DNA of 64,000 nt. Origin: Clostridia bacterium (lineage in GTDB: Bacteria > Bacillota > Clostridia > Saccharofermentanales > Saccharofermentanaceae). Shown piece by piece: positions 36,827-45,661 of this stretch. The DNA is taken from contig JAKSRE010000007.1 in NCBI GenBank assembly GCA_024403775.1, positions 29,407-93,406 on the forward strand. The letters run 5' to 3'. The translations under genes and the position numbers were made by a program. A model generated the notes under the pieces. It was not told the DNA's origin. It did no database searches and was given only the letters and a program-made list of their open reading frames with translations. Position 1 is the stretch's first letter. Each line of letters begins with the position of its first letter.

Positions 36827-37612
36827 ATGATTAATAGAAAGAAGTTTTTGACAAACATAATTGAAAAAGCGAAGAAGGGAATTAGTGCATTGCCAGATGG
36901 ACATCTTTATGTTGTTCAGGTAAAAGGAAAGAGTTATTACTATTGCAGCTCTAATAAAAAGACTAACTATGGCAAAAAATCATATCTTCATCTGACTTCC
37001 CCACAGGAACTCAAGCTATTGAAAGAGCTTGCCACAAAAAAATATCTGCAGCAACTTAAGGAGGATGCAGAAAAGGAAATCAAGGCACTGACTCTGATCG
37101 ATGAATCACAAAATTATCCTAGAATTGAGGATACATATTCCAATCTTAAACCATCCATCAAGCAGCTGGTTACCCCAATCATCCAGTCAGACGATGAATA
37201 TGCGAGAGCCTGGGAGAAGGCTGATTTTGTGCAAAAGCCAAAGGATGACAAGCACATCTATGAGACCGAGAAAGGCGACTGGGTACAAAGTAAGGGAGAA
37301 TTAATCATAGCCAACCTGCTATATAGCCTGAATATTCCATACAGGTATGAATGTGCGCTTAAAATCGATGACAACATAACGCTGCACCCCGATTTTACTA
37401 TTCTCAAAAAGTCAACTCGCGAGGTGTTTTATCATGAGCATTGTGGACTTATGGATCAGTTCTCATATGTTGATAGTCTGGCCTGGAGAGTCGAGCAGTA
37501 TGCCAAGTTAGGAATATATAATGGCAATGGATTGTCACTAAGCCTTGAGAGCAACAGACATGGAATAAATACCAATGTTCTGCGTCAGCAGTTCATAACT
37601 CTGTATCAATAG
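36827..37612 (+). CDS. PD-(D/E)XK nuclease-like protein
   Basis: 261 residues. The C-terminal half carries a restriction-endonuclease-like pattern: SKGE (Glu158), then HPDF (Asp189), then YHEHCGLMD (Glu204-His205). The (W/Y)EHxG form, with His in place of the usual Lys, also occurs in nuclease domains of some UvrD-type helicase relatives. The N-terminal 100 residues are basic and helical and may bind nucleic acid (YYYCSSNKKTNYGKK). No clear ribosome binding site was found close to the ATG; the start is accepted because it is the first ATG of the frame. It lies 94 bp downstream of array D, so it is the nearest candidate partner of these arrays; that link is inference from one locus. Confidence 0.6.
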   Translation: MINRKKFLTNIIEKAKKGISALPDGHLYVVQVKGKSYYYCSSNKKTNYGKKSYLHLTSPQELKLLKELATKKYLQQLKEDAEKEIKALTLIDESQNYPRIEDTYSNLKPSIKQLVTPIIQSDDEYARAWEKADFVQKPKDDKHIYETEKGDWVQSKGELIIANLLYSLNIPYRYECALKIDDNITLHPDFTILKKSTREVFYHEHCGLMDQFSYVDSLAWRVEQYAKLGIYNGNGLSLSLESNRHGINTNVLRQQFITLYQ

Positions 37613-37672
37613 TATTTGCAACCTCTCCTCGAAAAATGTATTATAAAATTATCAAAATTTCAGGAGAAACGT

Positions 37673-38650
37673 ATGCGAATTAACATATGGAATGATGGCG
37701 AATATAAATACGAAGCTGCTTATGGATTTATTCCTAATATTAGAACTTATCTTCATGAAGATGATGCTATAAGACCAGCAATGATTGTTGTTCCTGGTGG
37801 TGGATACTGCATGGTTGTAAATGCAGAAGGTGAGCCTGTGGTTGATGAATTTTATAACAGAGGCATGAATGTTTTTGTCCTTACTTATACGACAGATATT
37901 ACTACTTCGGTGCCTCTTAAGATGCAGCCGATGAATGATCTATCTCGTGCAATAAGACTTATCAGATCACGTGCAGCTGAATTTAAAATTCAGCCGGACA
38001 GAGTTGGAATCTGCGGCTTCTCTGCAGGCGGACATCTGTGTGCGAGCATATCAAATCACTATAAGGATGTTGTGGATTGTGATCCTGAATTAAATAAACT
38101 CAGCAATCGCCCTGATATCGTGGTATTAAGTTATCCAGTTATCACATCCGGCAAATTTACACATGAATATTCGATTATCTCGCTTCTTGGATTCGAGGCG
38201 GATCTGGAGGAGAAAGAATACTTTTCGCTTGAGAAGCAGGTGACAGCTGATACGCCGCCAACTTTTGTATGGCAGACGGTGACAGATGATCTGGTGCCTG
38301 TTGAGAATTCGATTCTTTATGTAACGGCATTAAGAGAGAAGGGTGTACCTTATTGCTACTATTCTTTCCCAAATGGAAGACATGGTTTGTCAGCTGCAAA
38401 TCAGAGATTTAAGGATGGGGATATGGGTGAACCATATACTTTCGAGCAGCTGGACAGAGCAATTGAGGCTGTTAGAAATGGAACTGCAGTTAACCTCTCA
38501 AAAGAGCGATATGAGCAGCTGATCCAGCAGTTTGGTGCTACTCCTGAGGAGGCACCACAGCCAGATAATTCTAATCCTATGATTATCTATGAAGATGTGG
38601 CTATGTGGCCGGAGCTTTGTGCCAAGTGGATTAAAGAAATCTGGGATTAA
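37673..38650 (+). CDS. Alpha/beta-hydrolase, probable carbohydrate or xylan esterase
   Basis: 325 residues from the ATG at 37673, chosen because AGGAGA lies just upstream; the longer frame starts at a TTG without one. The oxyanion region PGGGYCMV (about 40), nucleophile elbow GFSAGGHL (Ser about 117), and a late Asp and His (VTDDLVPVENS; GRHGLS) form the catalytic triad. The family (esterase/lipase, BD-FAE-like) includes acetyl- and feruloyl-esterases that deacylate plant xylan. No signal peptide, so it acts inside the cell, probably on imported oligosaccharides; inferred. It heads a run of genes to 43123 with 15-bp spacing to the next. Confidence 0.82.
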   Translation: MRINIWNDGEYKYEAAYGFIPNIRTYLHEDDAIRPAMIVVPGGGYCMVVNAEGEPVVDEFYNRGMNVFVLTYTTDITTSVPLKMQPMNDLSRAIRLIRSRAAEFKIQPDRVGICGFSAGGHLCASISNHYKDVVDCDPELNKLSNRPDIVVLSYPVITSGKFTHEYSIISLLGFEADLEEKEYFSLEKQVTADTPPTFVWQTVTDDLVPVENSILYVTALREKGVPYCYYSFPNGRHGLSAANQRFKDGDMGEPYTFEQLDRAIEAVRNGTAVNLSKERYEQLIQQFGATPEEAPQPDNSNPMIIYEDVAMWPELCAKWIKEIWD

Positions 38651-38665
38651 AAAGGGAAAAGGGAA

Positions 38666-40357
38666 ATGAACAAAAAATTTATTACTTTACTTGCGACTGT
38701 TTTGTTTGTTAGCAGTTGTATGGGTATGGCAGTCAGTGCCGATGAGACAGAAGGAATTGAGGCTTCTTCAGAGGTCGAAACTTATGTCCTGGAAGATGGT
38801 TCGGAAGAGCCTATCCAGGTAACAGATGAGATTCGCGCTGACATTAATTATGGTACTGGGGTAGATGGCTTTGTTCAGCGCTGCTATGAGATTGCGCTTA
38901 ATCGTCAGCCAGATCCAGCAGGCCTGTCGAATTGGAAAAACATGTTACTTCTTAATCAGGCATGTGGTGTGTCAGTAGCATTTGGATTTGTATATTCACC
39001 TGAATTTCAGAATGCAGGATTTGATAATGAGGTATATGTTACCAAGATGTACAACCTGTTTCTTGGCCGTGAGCCAGATGCGGGAGGAAAGCAGTACTGG
39101 ATTGATAAACTTAATGGCGGTGAATCTCGAGAAGAGATTTTCGCAGGCTTTGCAAATTCAGTAGAATTTTATAATCTTTGTAATTCCTATGGCATTGTAT
39201 CTGGAACTTATATTAAGGGTATTGGCATGGAGCGAAATGCCAATATTAATGGTTTTGTAACCAGACTTTATAATCTCTGCCTGTTTCGCAATGGTGATAT
39301 GGGCGGACAGAGCATGTGGGTAAGTGGACTCGCAAATGGCACAATCACTGGTGCTGAAGTTGCGCACGGATTTATTTTCAGTAATGAATTTATTAATCTT
39401 GGCTATTCTAATTATGACTTTGTAGCAACTCTATATATGGCTTTCTTTGATAGAGAAGGAAGTATAGATGAGATTACTTCCTGGAGCATCGAGATTAATA
39501 GCAAATATTCAACCAAGGAGCGAGTATTTGATGGTTTTGCTAATTCTCAGGAATTTACTAATATCTGTAATTCCTATGGAATAGTTAAAGGTAAGTCAGA
39601 TTATGGTAAGCCATGCTATGCTACTAACAGAGACCATGGAAATGTCGACGGATTTGAATACTTATATGAGCTTGAAGATACAATTGGTGCTAAATATGAT
39701 GTGACTATTTATATTGCGGACGAGGTTCCATACAAGGTTTTGAACATGTGCAACATGGATGCATGCTTTGATTTTAACGTGATTAAAAAGGCACTTATAG
39801 CTATAGATGAAGCATATGCAGTATATCCTGAAGGCTTTTTTAAGCAGCTTACCTATGGAAGAGTAGAGAGATTTAGCATTTACATTTCTGGCAGTGGCGA
39901 TGCTGCGGCATTCACAAATTATAGTGACTATGCGTCAGAAAGACTTATTTGTTATGATGCATATTCTATTACAAATTATGCAGGAACAATTGACCATGAG
40001 ATATCTCATTGCATAGAACAGGTGGTTCTCTATAACTCTGACTCCTTTGATGAGGATGAATGGAATGCCATGAATCCAGATGGATTTGAATATATGAATT
40101 CATATTCTGGAAGAAGTCCTTATGCTGATAATGAAGATTACTTTGTAAGTGAATACTGTACTACATATATAGAAGAGGACAGAGCTGAACTTTTTGAGAC
40201 GGCAATGGTTTATTACTGGTACTCTAGCGAACAGGCAATAAATCTGCCTGACCCAATAGAAGCGAAGCTTTCTTACTATTTTAATGCAATCAGAGAGACA
40301 TTTGACACTTCATCCTGGAGTATTGTAGAACCATGGGAAGAGATTCTGAACAGATAG
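38666..40357 (+). CDS. Secreted DUF4214 protein fused to a zinc-metallopeptidase-like domain, copy 1
   Basis: 563 residues. Signal peptide at 1-25. DUF4214 half-repeats at about 65-310 (FVQRCYEIALNRQPDPAGL, YGFVYSPEF-type motifs). The C-terminal 230 residues contain HEISH (444-448) and a downstream EEDRAE (about 503), the arrangement expected of a zinc metallopeptidase (HExxH plus a third acidic ligand). It is a tandem paralogue of the next gene. Likely a surface or secreted protease, or a wall-bound protein; the substrate is unknown. Directly downstream of the esterase. Confidence 0.78.
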   Translation: MNKKFITLLATVLFVSSCMGMAVSADETEGIEASSEVETYVLEDGSEEPIQVTDEIRADINYGTGVDGFVQRCYEIALNRQPDPAGLSNWKNMLLLNQACGVSVAFGFVYSPEFQNAGFDNEVYVTKMYNLFLGREPDAGGKQYWIDKLNGGESREEIFAGFANSVEFYNLCNSYGIVSGTYIKGIGMERNANINGFVTRLYNLCLFRNGDMGGQSMWVSGLANGTITGAEVAHGFIFSNEFINLGYSNYDFVATLYMAFFDREGSIDEITSWSIEINSKYSTKERVFDGFANSQEFTNICNSYGIVKGKSDYGKPCYATNRDHGNVDGFEYLYELEDTIGAKYDVTIYIADEVPYKVLNMCNMDACFDFNVIKKALIAIDEAYAVYPEGFFKQLTYGRVERFSIYISGSGDAAAFTNYSDYASERLICYDAYSITNYAGTIDHEISHCIEQVVLYNSDSFDEDEWNAMNPDGFEYMNSYSGRSPYADNEDYFVSEYCTTYIEEDRAELFETAMVYYWYSSEQAINLPDPIEAKLSYYFNAIRETFDTSSWSIVEPWEEILNR

Positions 40358-40397
40358 TTTTATAGCCGTTTTGATTAGCGAAAAGAGGAAAAAAGAA

Positions 40398-42029
40398 ATG
40401 AAGAAAAAATTATTAACCATATGTTTATCAGTTATCATGCTGATAAATACCTTTGGTACTGTAGGCTATGCCGATGAGGTTAAATCTGCTAATCTGTTAT
40501 TCTGTGAAGAAGGAAGTACTCAGGATCCTGAGTTGCTTTCATCAGTAGTTTTTATAAGACGACTTTATGAGATTGCACTTGATAGAACACCAACTGATAC
40601 TGAGATAGCGGCGTGGGAGCAGAAATTTAATGATCAGGAGGTCTGCGGTGTATCTGCTGCCTTCGGTTTTGTATATTCTCCTGAGTTTCAGAATAGTAAT
40701 TTCCCTGATGATATCTATGTAGATAAGATGTATAACATGCTTCTTGGCCGTGAGGCAGATAGTGAAGGTAAAGCCTACTGGGTTAGTAATCTTCAAAACG
40801 GGATGGACAGGGAAGATATATTTGCAGGTTTTGCAAATTCACAGGAATTCTTCGATCTGTGTATGAGCTATGGAATCATTTCCGGTTACTATATTAAGGG
40901 AATTGGCATGGACCGCAATTCCAAGATTAACGGCTTTGTAACTAGACTTTATGAGAACTGTCTTAACCGTAGAGGAGATATTGGTGGACAGGGCATGTGG
41001 GTTAGTGGCCTTGCTGAAGGGAAAATTACCGGAATAGATGCGGCTTATGGTTTTTTGTTCAGCGAAGAATTTACAACAAGTAATGCTGATATCTATGATT
41101 ATGTTGATACTCTTTATGTAGTATTACTTGACAGAGTCGGAAGTGCTGGTGAAGTAAGTAGCTGGGTTCAGACAGCTATCGATACATCAAGAACATGTGT
41201 ATTTGATGGTTTTTCTTTTTCACAGGAATTCAGTAATATCTGTAATGAATACGGTATTGTAAGAGGTGACACGCTCTATGGTGGTGAATATACAGCTCCA
41301 CTTAATAGAACACATGGAACTCTTGAAGGTTATGAGGAATTATATGCGCTGGAAGACGAGATAGGTCAAAGACATGGCGTAACAATTCACATTGCTGATG
41401 AAGTTCCGGAAGAATACCTGAACGAATATAATTTTTTAAGACTATTTGATTATGAGACAATTAAACAGGCACTAATCTGTCTGGATGAGGAACTTTATAT
41501 GTTCCCAAGAGAGATTTACTACTATCTGACCAGGGGTACCTGGACTCAGTTTGATATTTACATTACTGGTATTGGGGAAGTTGGTGGATATACAGATGGT
41601 TATGGATACATTTGTATAGACGGATATTATCTTATTAATCAGCCAGAAATTTTTGCACATGAGATGTCTCATTGTTTAGATATGATGATTATTAATTACT
41701 TTGATGAATATATGACTGATGAGTCTTGGTATGAATTAAATCCTGACGAATTTACTTATTATGAGGAATATGAGGGATATGAAGATTTTACCTATGATCC
41801 AACTTATTTTATAAATTCCTATTCTACTACATTTGCAACAGAGGACAGAGCGGTTCTTATGCAGTATGCAATGTACTGTTATTTAAACGAGACAAATATA
41901 TCCTTTGAGGAACCAGTAATAGCAAAAATGAGATACTATTTTACTGCAATAAGAGGTGCATTTGGAACTGACGAGTGGCCTGAAGTATTGCCTTGGGAGC
42001 AGGTTCTTTACGATTATCAGGGGACATAA
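40398..42029 (+). CDS. Secreted DUF4214 protein fused to a zinc-metallopeptidase-like domain, copy 2
   Basis: 543 residues from the ATG at 40398 (GAGGA upstream; the frame also opens at a TTG at 40371). Signal peptide 1-25, DUF4214 half-repeats at about 55-290, HEMSH (421-425) and ATEDRAVL in the position of EEDRAE. The fold and order match copy 1, but the identity is moderate, so this is an older duplication. In the second motif EEDRAE has become TEDRAV, so the third ligand may be the Glu of TED. Its stop overlaps the lipoprotein start by 1 bp. Confidence 0.78.
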   Translation: MKKKLLTICLSVIMLINTFGTVGYADEVKSANLLFCEEGSTQDPELLSSVVFIRRLYEIALDRTPTDTEIAAWEQKFNDQEVCGVSAAFGFVYSPEFQNSNFPDDIYVDKMYNMLLGREADSEGKAYWVSNLQNGMDREDIFAGFANSQEFFDLCMSYGIISGYYIKGIGMDRNSKINGFVTRLYENCLNRRGDIGGQGMWVSGLAEGKITGIDAAYGFLFSEEFTTSNADIYDYVDTLYVVLLDRVGSAGEVSSWVQTAIDTSRTCVFDGFSFSQEFSNICNEYGIVRGDTLYGGEYTAPLNRTHGTLEGYEELYALEDEIGQRHGVTIHIADEVPEEYLNEYNFLRLFDYETIKQALICLDEELYMFPREIYYYLTRGTWTQFDIYITGIGEVGGYTDGYGYICIDGYYLINQPEIFAHEMSHCLDMMIINYFDEYMTDESWYELNPDEFTYYEEYEGYEDFTYDPTYFINSYSTTFATEDRAVLMQYAMYCYLNETNISFEEPVIAKMRYYFTAIRGAFGTDEWPEVLPWEQVLYDYQGT

Positions 42030-43123
42030 TGCGAAGATTTACCTTACCGTTATCGATTATTCTTATATTCTCTTTGGTTTCCTGCAGTAGTGGTGTTACT
42101 CCTACTTCTGTGTCTGAGTTAACTGCAACAATTTCAGAGTCTGTTACAGTTACAGTGCAGGAAAATCTAGCCGAGACTGAATCCCTCAATAGCTATAATG
42201 AAGCTCTTGAGATTCTTAACATGGCAAGATACGAATTAAGTCTGGATCATCCTTCTACAGCAGTTGACCTCACATTAGAAGCCATGTCTATGCCTGATTT
42301 TCCTGATAATACAGATGCGTCATATATTTTAAGTGAGGCGCTTTGTGTTTATGGAATCGGGAAAACATATCGTGCGGTTGAAAATAGCTGGGAGATACCA
42401 GAGGATGCAGTTATTCTGACAAGTATTGGTATGGAGGGGATGGAGTATTCTGTTAACCTCGAGGAGCCTGAGCAGATAAGATGCAAGAATTTGGAGACAG
42501 GCGAAGAGGAGATAGTAGATTACGGTAGGTCAGTTCTTTTAATCGCCGAAGAAAATGGTTCTGTCTTTGCATTTTTGTCTGACGGAACAGTTGAGACTGT
42601 TGTGCGAGGACTTGGAACGAGACCAAACTTTCTTATTAAACTGGATGTTGTTACCGCTGCCTATAAAATTACGGATGGATTTATTCTCGTAGATCAGGGC
42701 GGTGCAGCAATAACTTATAAAGCAGTAAGAGGCCCTGTTACCACCGTAGTAACTCATACTGATTCCGATGCAGTTCAGCCGATGCCAGTAAATCAGCAAA
42801 ACAGCCCGTATAAAATCGACTTTGATTCTGAGACAAATTCCTATCTTATAGATGTTGGTGATGGAACAACGCATTCCGTAATCAGCGAAAACGGGCGTCC
42901 AATCACAAATGTAAATGTAAGTGGTGACTACATTATCCTGTCTGATGATGTGCAGGCAATTGGTTATATCATTTATAAAGACTGCCTGATTGCTGCCATC
43001 GATAAATTCATTGCCTTTGACCCTAGTGACGTGTCTGTTTATGTGGGAGCAGATGCGATTATTAATATACCAGTATATAGTCCTGACGAACTTTCGGATA
43101 TGGCTTATAAGCAAGATATGTAA
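42029..43123 (+). CDS. Uncharacterised lipoprotein
   Basis: 364 residues. The start ATG overlaps the preceding stop (TAATG), which supports 42029 over the longer frame. A lipobox LVSC-S at residues 16-20 marks it as a lipoprotein. The rest is extracytoplasmic, acidic and beta-rich, with no motif I recognise. Last gene of the esterase-metallopeptidase run, so it may share their role at the cell surface. Confidence 0.7.
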   Translation: MRRFTLPLSIILIFSLVSCSSGVTPTSVSELTATISESVTVTVQENLAETESLNSYNEALEILNMARYELSLDHPSTAVDLTLEAMSMPDFPDNTDASYILSEALCVYGIGKTYRAVENSWEIPEDAVILTSIGMEGMEYSVNLEEPEQIRCKNLETGEEEIVDYGRSVLLIAEENGSVFAFLSDGTVETVVRGLGTRPNFLIKLDVVTAAYKITDGFILVDQGGAAITYKAVRGPVTTVVTHTDSDAVQPMPVNQQNSPYKIDFDSETNSYLIDVGDGTTHSVISENGRPITNVNVSGDYIILSDDVQAIGYIIYKDCLIAAIDKFIAFDPSDVSVYVGADAIINIPVYSPDELSDMAYKQDM

Positions 43124-43296
43124 ACTCTTATCGCAATATATGTGGATATAAAAGTGCCTTAAAATAGGCTTTTCGAGAGAAATTCGCGAAAAGTCAACTT
43201 TGCAATTGTATAAACAATAATTGCCAATTTTGTACAAAATTACCTATGAAAAGCATTGAACTTATATAGGCTTTTGGCTAATATGTTATTGCTATC

Positions 43297-43322
43297 TTTG
43301 ACCGAACGAACAACCGGTCAAA
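43297..43322 (+). promoter_or_regulatory. Inverted repeat before the xylanase gene
   Basis: TTTGACCG and CGGTCAAA form an 8-bp inverted repeat around 10 bp, ending 18 bp before the xylanase ATG and next to its GGAGG. It could be an operator or an mRNA hairpin affecting translation; the sequence does not decide. Confidence 0.5.
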
Positions 43323-43340
43323 AAACACGGAGGAAAAAAT

Positions 43341-45467
43341 ATGAAAAAGAACAAATTGACTGTCCTTCTCCTTGCAACAGCAGTTTTGGGCTCATCATTG
43401 CTCACTGCATGCGACAGCAAGCCTGAGGAGACTACAGCAGTTACAACTACTGAAGCAGCTGCTACTGAGACAACAGTCGCTGAGACAGAGGCAGTTACTT
43501 CTGGCGCTTATGCTCCTGAGTATCCTGCTGACAATGGCAACCCAGCTTTCTACGAGGACTTTGGTGAGACAAATGACTTCGTTGCAAGAGGCGATGTTGC
43601 TACAGAGCTTATTGATGCAGACGAGGCTGGAAACATTGCTTGTCACATCTCTAACAGAACAGACAACTGGAACGGAATTAACTTCCCAGCAGACCAGTTC
43701 GTTGGAAACCAGATCAGAGTACAGGTTCGTGCTATGTGTGATGGTGGTACAGTAAGAGTATCTATCCAGTATGATGCTATGGGTACAACATCTTACAACA
43801 ACCTTTTCGATATTACTGGCTGTGCTGGTACATATCAGGTTGGTGCAGGCACATTCACAATTCCTGAGAATGTAACTAACTGTTTCGTATATATCGAGGG
43901 TGTTGATACAACTGATATCTATGCTGACTATATGTATGTAACAGTACAGGGCGATTATGTTGCTCCTTCAGGAGTTGTAGCAGAAATCGTTGATACATCA
44001 GATTATCCTTCACTTAAGGATGCTTATTCTGATATCTTCAGACTCGGTGTTGCTCTTCCAAATTCAATGGTATCAAATGAGCACCAGGAGTACATTACTC
44101 TTGTAAGCCAGCAGTTCAATTCAATCACACTCGAGAATGAGCTTAAGCCAGAAAGCGTTCTTGATGCAGCTGCTTGTCTTGCTGATCCAGAGACATACAA
44201 CGAGTGCCCAGCAGTTCACTTCGACAATGCTAAGGATACTCTTGATTATGCTATGGCTAACGACATCAAGGTTCGTGGTCACGTTCTTGTTTGGTATTCA
44301 CAGACACCTGACTGGTTCTTCTATGAGAACTATGATATCAATGGTGAGCTTGCTTCACGTGAATTGATGCTTACACGTATGGAGAACTACATCAAGGCAG
44401 TTCTTACATATATGGATGAGACATATCCAGGTCTCTTCTACGCTTATGACGTAGTTAACGAGGCTGTTGATGATAGCTTCGGTATCCGTCAGTGCTACTG
44501 GACAGAGGTTATCGGTGATGACTATATTGAGAAGGCTTTTGAGTTTGCTCGTAAGTATGCTGGTGAGGGTGTTGCTCTCTTCTACAATGACTACAATGAG
44601 TATGTAGCAGGCAAGCAGGAGAAGATCCTCGAGGTTCTTAAGCCAATCGCTGAGGCTGGTAATATCGATGGATTCGGTATGCAGTCACACATCAATACTT
44701 CAATCACAGCTGATGAGTATGTTCAGGTTCTCAAGAAGTATGTTGATGAGCTTGGTGTAATCATCCACATCACAGAGCTTGATATTAAGCAGTCACCTTC
44801 TTCACCAAATGCTGAGTATGATCAGGGTGTATTCTACAACGAGTTGTTCAAGGCTTTGATCGCTGCTAAGAATGAGGGTTATGCAATTGAGTCAATCACA
44901 TTCTGGGGACTCACAGATGACGTTTCATGGCGTGCAAACGAGAGACCACTTCTCTTCAATGGTGACCTCTCAATCAAGTATTCATTCACAGGTGTTCTCC
45001 TTGCTGTAACAGGTGAAGAGATTCCACTTCCAGATGATTATGTAGAGCCACTCGATGCTTCAACAGCAATCGAGGAGAACTACGAGAGCGACGATTTCTA
45101 TGGTAGCCCACGTATTGCTTCAACACTTACAATCGTTACAGATGATCCATTTGAGGGTAGTTCTTGCCTTATGAATTCAGAGGGTTCAGCTGAGTATGAT
45201 GGTTACTCAATTGACGTATCAAGATTCTGCGGTTACACAATCAACTATTCATTCGCTGTTAAGTCACCAGCTTCAGAAGTACACTTCGTAGCTGATATCG
45301 ATGGTGAGTGGCCATGGATAACAAATGTTGATACTTCTAGCGGAGAGTGGGTAGAAGTTTCTGGTACATATGAGGTACCTGATCTTGCTTCACTTAGCAT
45401 TTACTTCGAGACACCTGATATGACAGAGTTCTATGTAGATGCTCTTACAATTTCTGCAGCTTCATAA
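43341..45467 (+). CDS. GH10 endo-1,4-beta-xylanase, secreted lipoprotein with two carbohydrate-binding modules
   Basis: 708 residues. Lipobox LLTAC at residue 24, then a Thr/Glu-rich stretch. A beta-sandwich module at about 60-210 (NWNGINFPADQFVGNQ) looks like a CBM4/9/22-type domain. The GH10 barrel spans about 225-560: the acid/base Glu374 lies in DVVNEAVDD, the nucleophile Glu479 in HITELDIK, and WYSQTPDWFF and FWGLTDDVSW are conserved. A second module follows at about 575-705. It hydrolyses internal beta-1,4 bonds of xylan at the cell surface. Preceded by the inverted repeat at 43297-43322 and closed by a terminator. Codon use looks like that of a highly expressed gene. Confidence 0.94.
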   Translation: MKKNKLTVLLLATAVLGSSLLTACDSKPEETTAVTTTEAAATETTVAETEAVTSGAYAPEYPADNGNPAFYEDFGETNDFVARGDVATELIDADEAGNIACHISNRTDNWNGINFPADQFVGNQIRVQVRAMCDGGTVRVSIQYDAMGTTSYNNLFDITGCAGTYQVGAGTFTIPENVTNCFVYIEGVDTTDIYADYMYVTVQGDYVAPSGVVAEIVDTSDYPSLKDAYSDIFRLGVALPNSMVSNEHQEYITLVSQQFNSITLENELKPESVLDAAACLADPETYNECPAVHFDNAKDTLDYAMANDIKVRGHVLVWYSQTPDWFFYENYDINGELASRELMLTRMENYIKAVLTYMDETYPGLFYAYDVVNEAVDDSFGIRQCYWTEVIGDDYIEKAFEFARKYAGEGVALFYNDYNEYVAGKQEKILEVLKPIAEAGNIDGFGMQSHINTSITADEYVQVLKKYVDELGVIIHITELDIKQSPSSPNAEYDQGVFYNELFKALIAAKNEGYAIESITFWGLTDDVSWRANERPLLFNGDLSIKYSFTGVLLAVTGEEIPLPDDYVEPLDASTAIEENYESDDFYGSPRIASTLTIVTDDPFEGSSCLMNSEGSAEYDGYSIDVSRFCGYTINYSFAVKSPASEVHFVADIDGEWPWITNVDTSSGEWVEVSGTYEVPDLASLSIYFETPDMTEFYVDALTISAAS

Positions 45468-45507
45468 TTAAAAACAATTAGTTCGAGTTTATAACTAATG
45501 GCAAAAA

Positions 45508-45545
45508 GCGCCGGTCGCAATTATATTGTGGCCGGTGTTTTTTTG
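45508..45545 (+). terminator. Intrinsic terminator of the xylanase gene
   Basis: GCGCCGG and CCGGTGT arms with an inner CAAT/ATTG stem, followed by TTTTTTT. Confidence 0.85.
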
Positions 45546-45661
45546 TGTATATAGCACTACTATAAGATAAATTTTTGTTGCATAAAAATAATTGATACAT
45601 CTAATTTAGATTTAGTAATATTGAAAGTGATGGTTATAGAGATTATCGGGAGGTATATTTT

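Noticed and set aside
36827..37612. Type II restriction endonuclease with a partner methylase
   Set aside because: No methyltransferase gene lies nearby; only a nuclease-like fold pattern can be supported.
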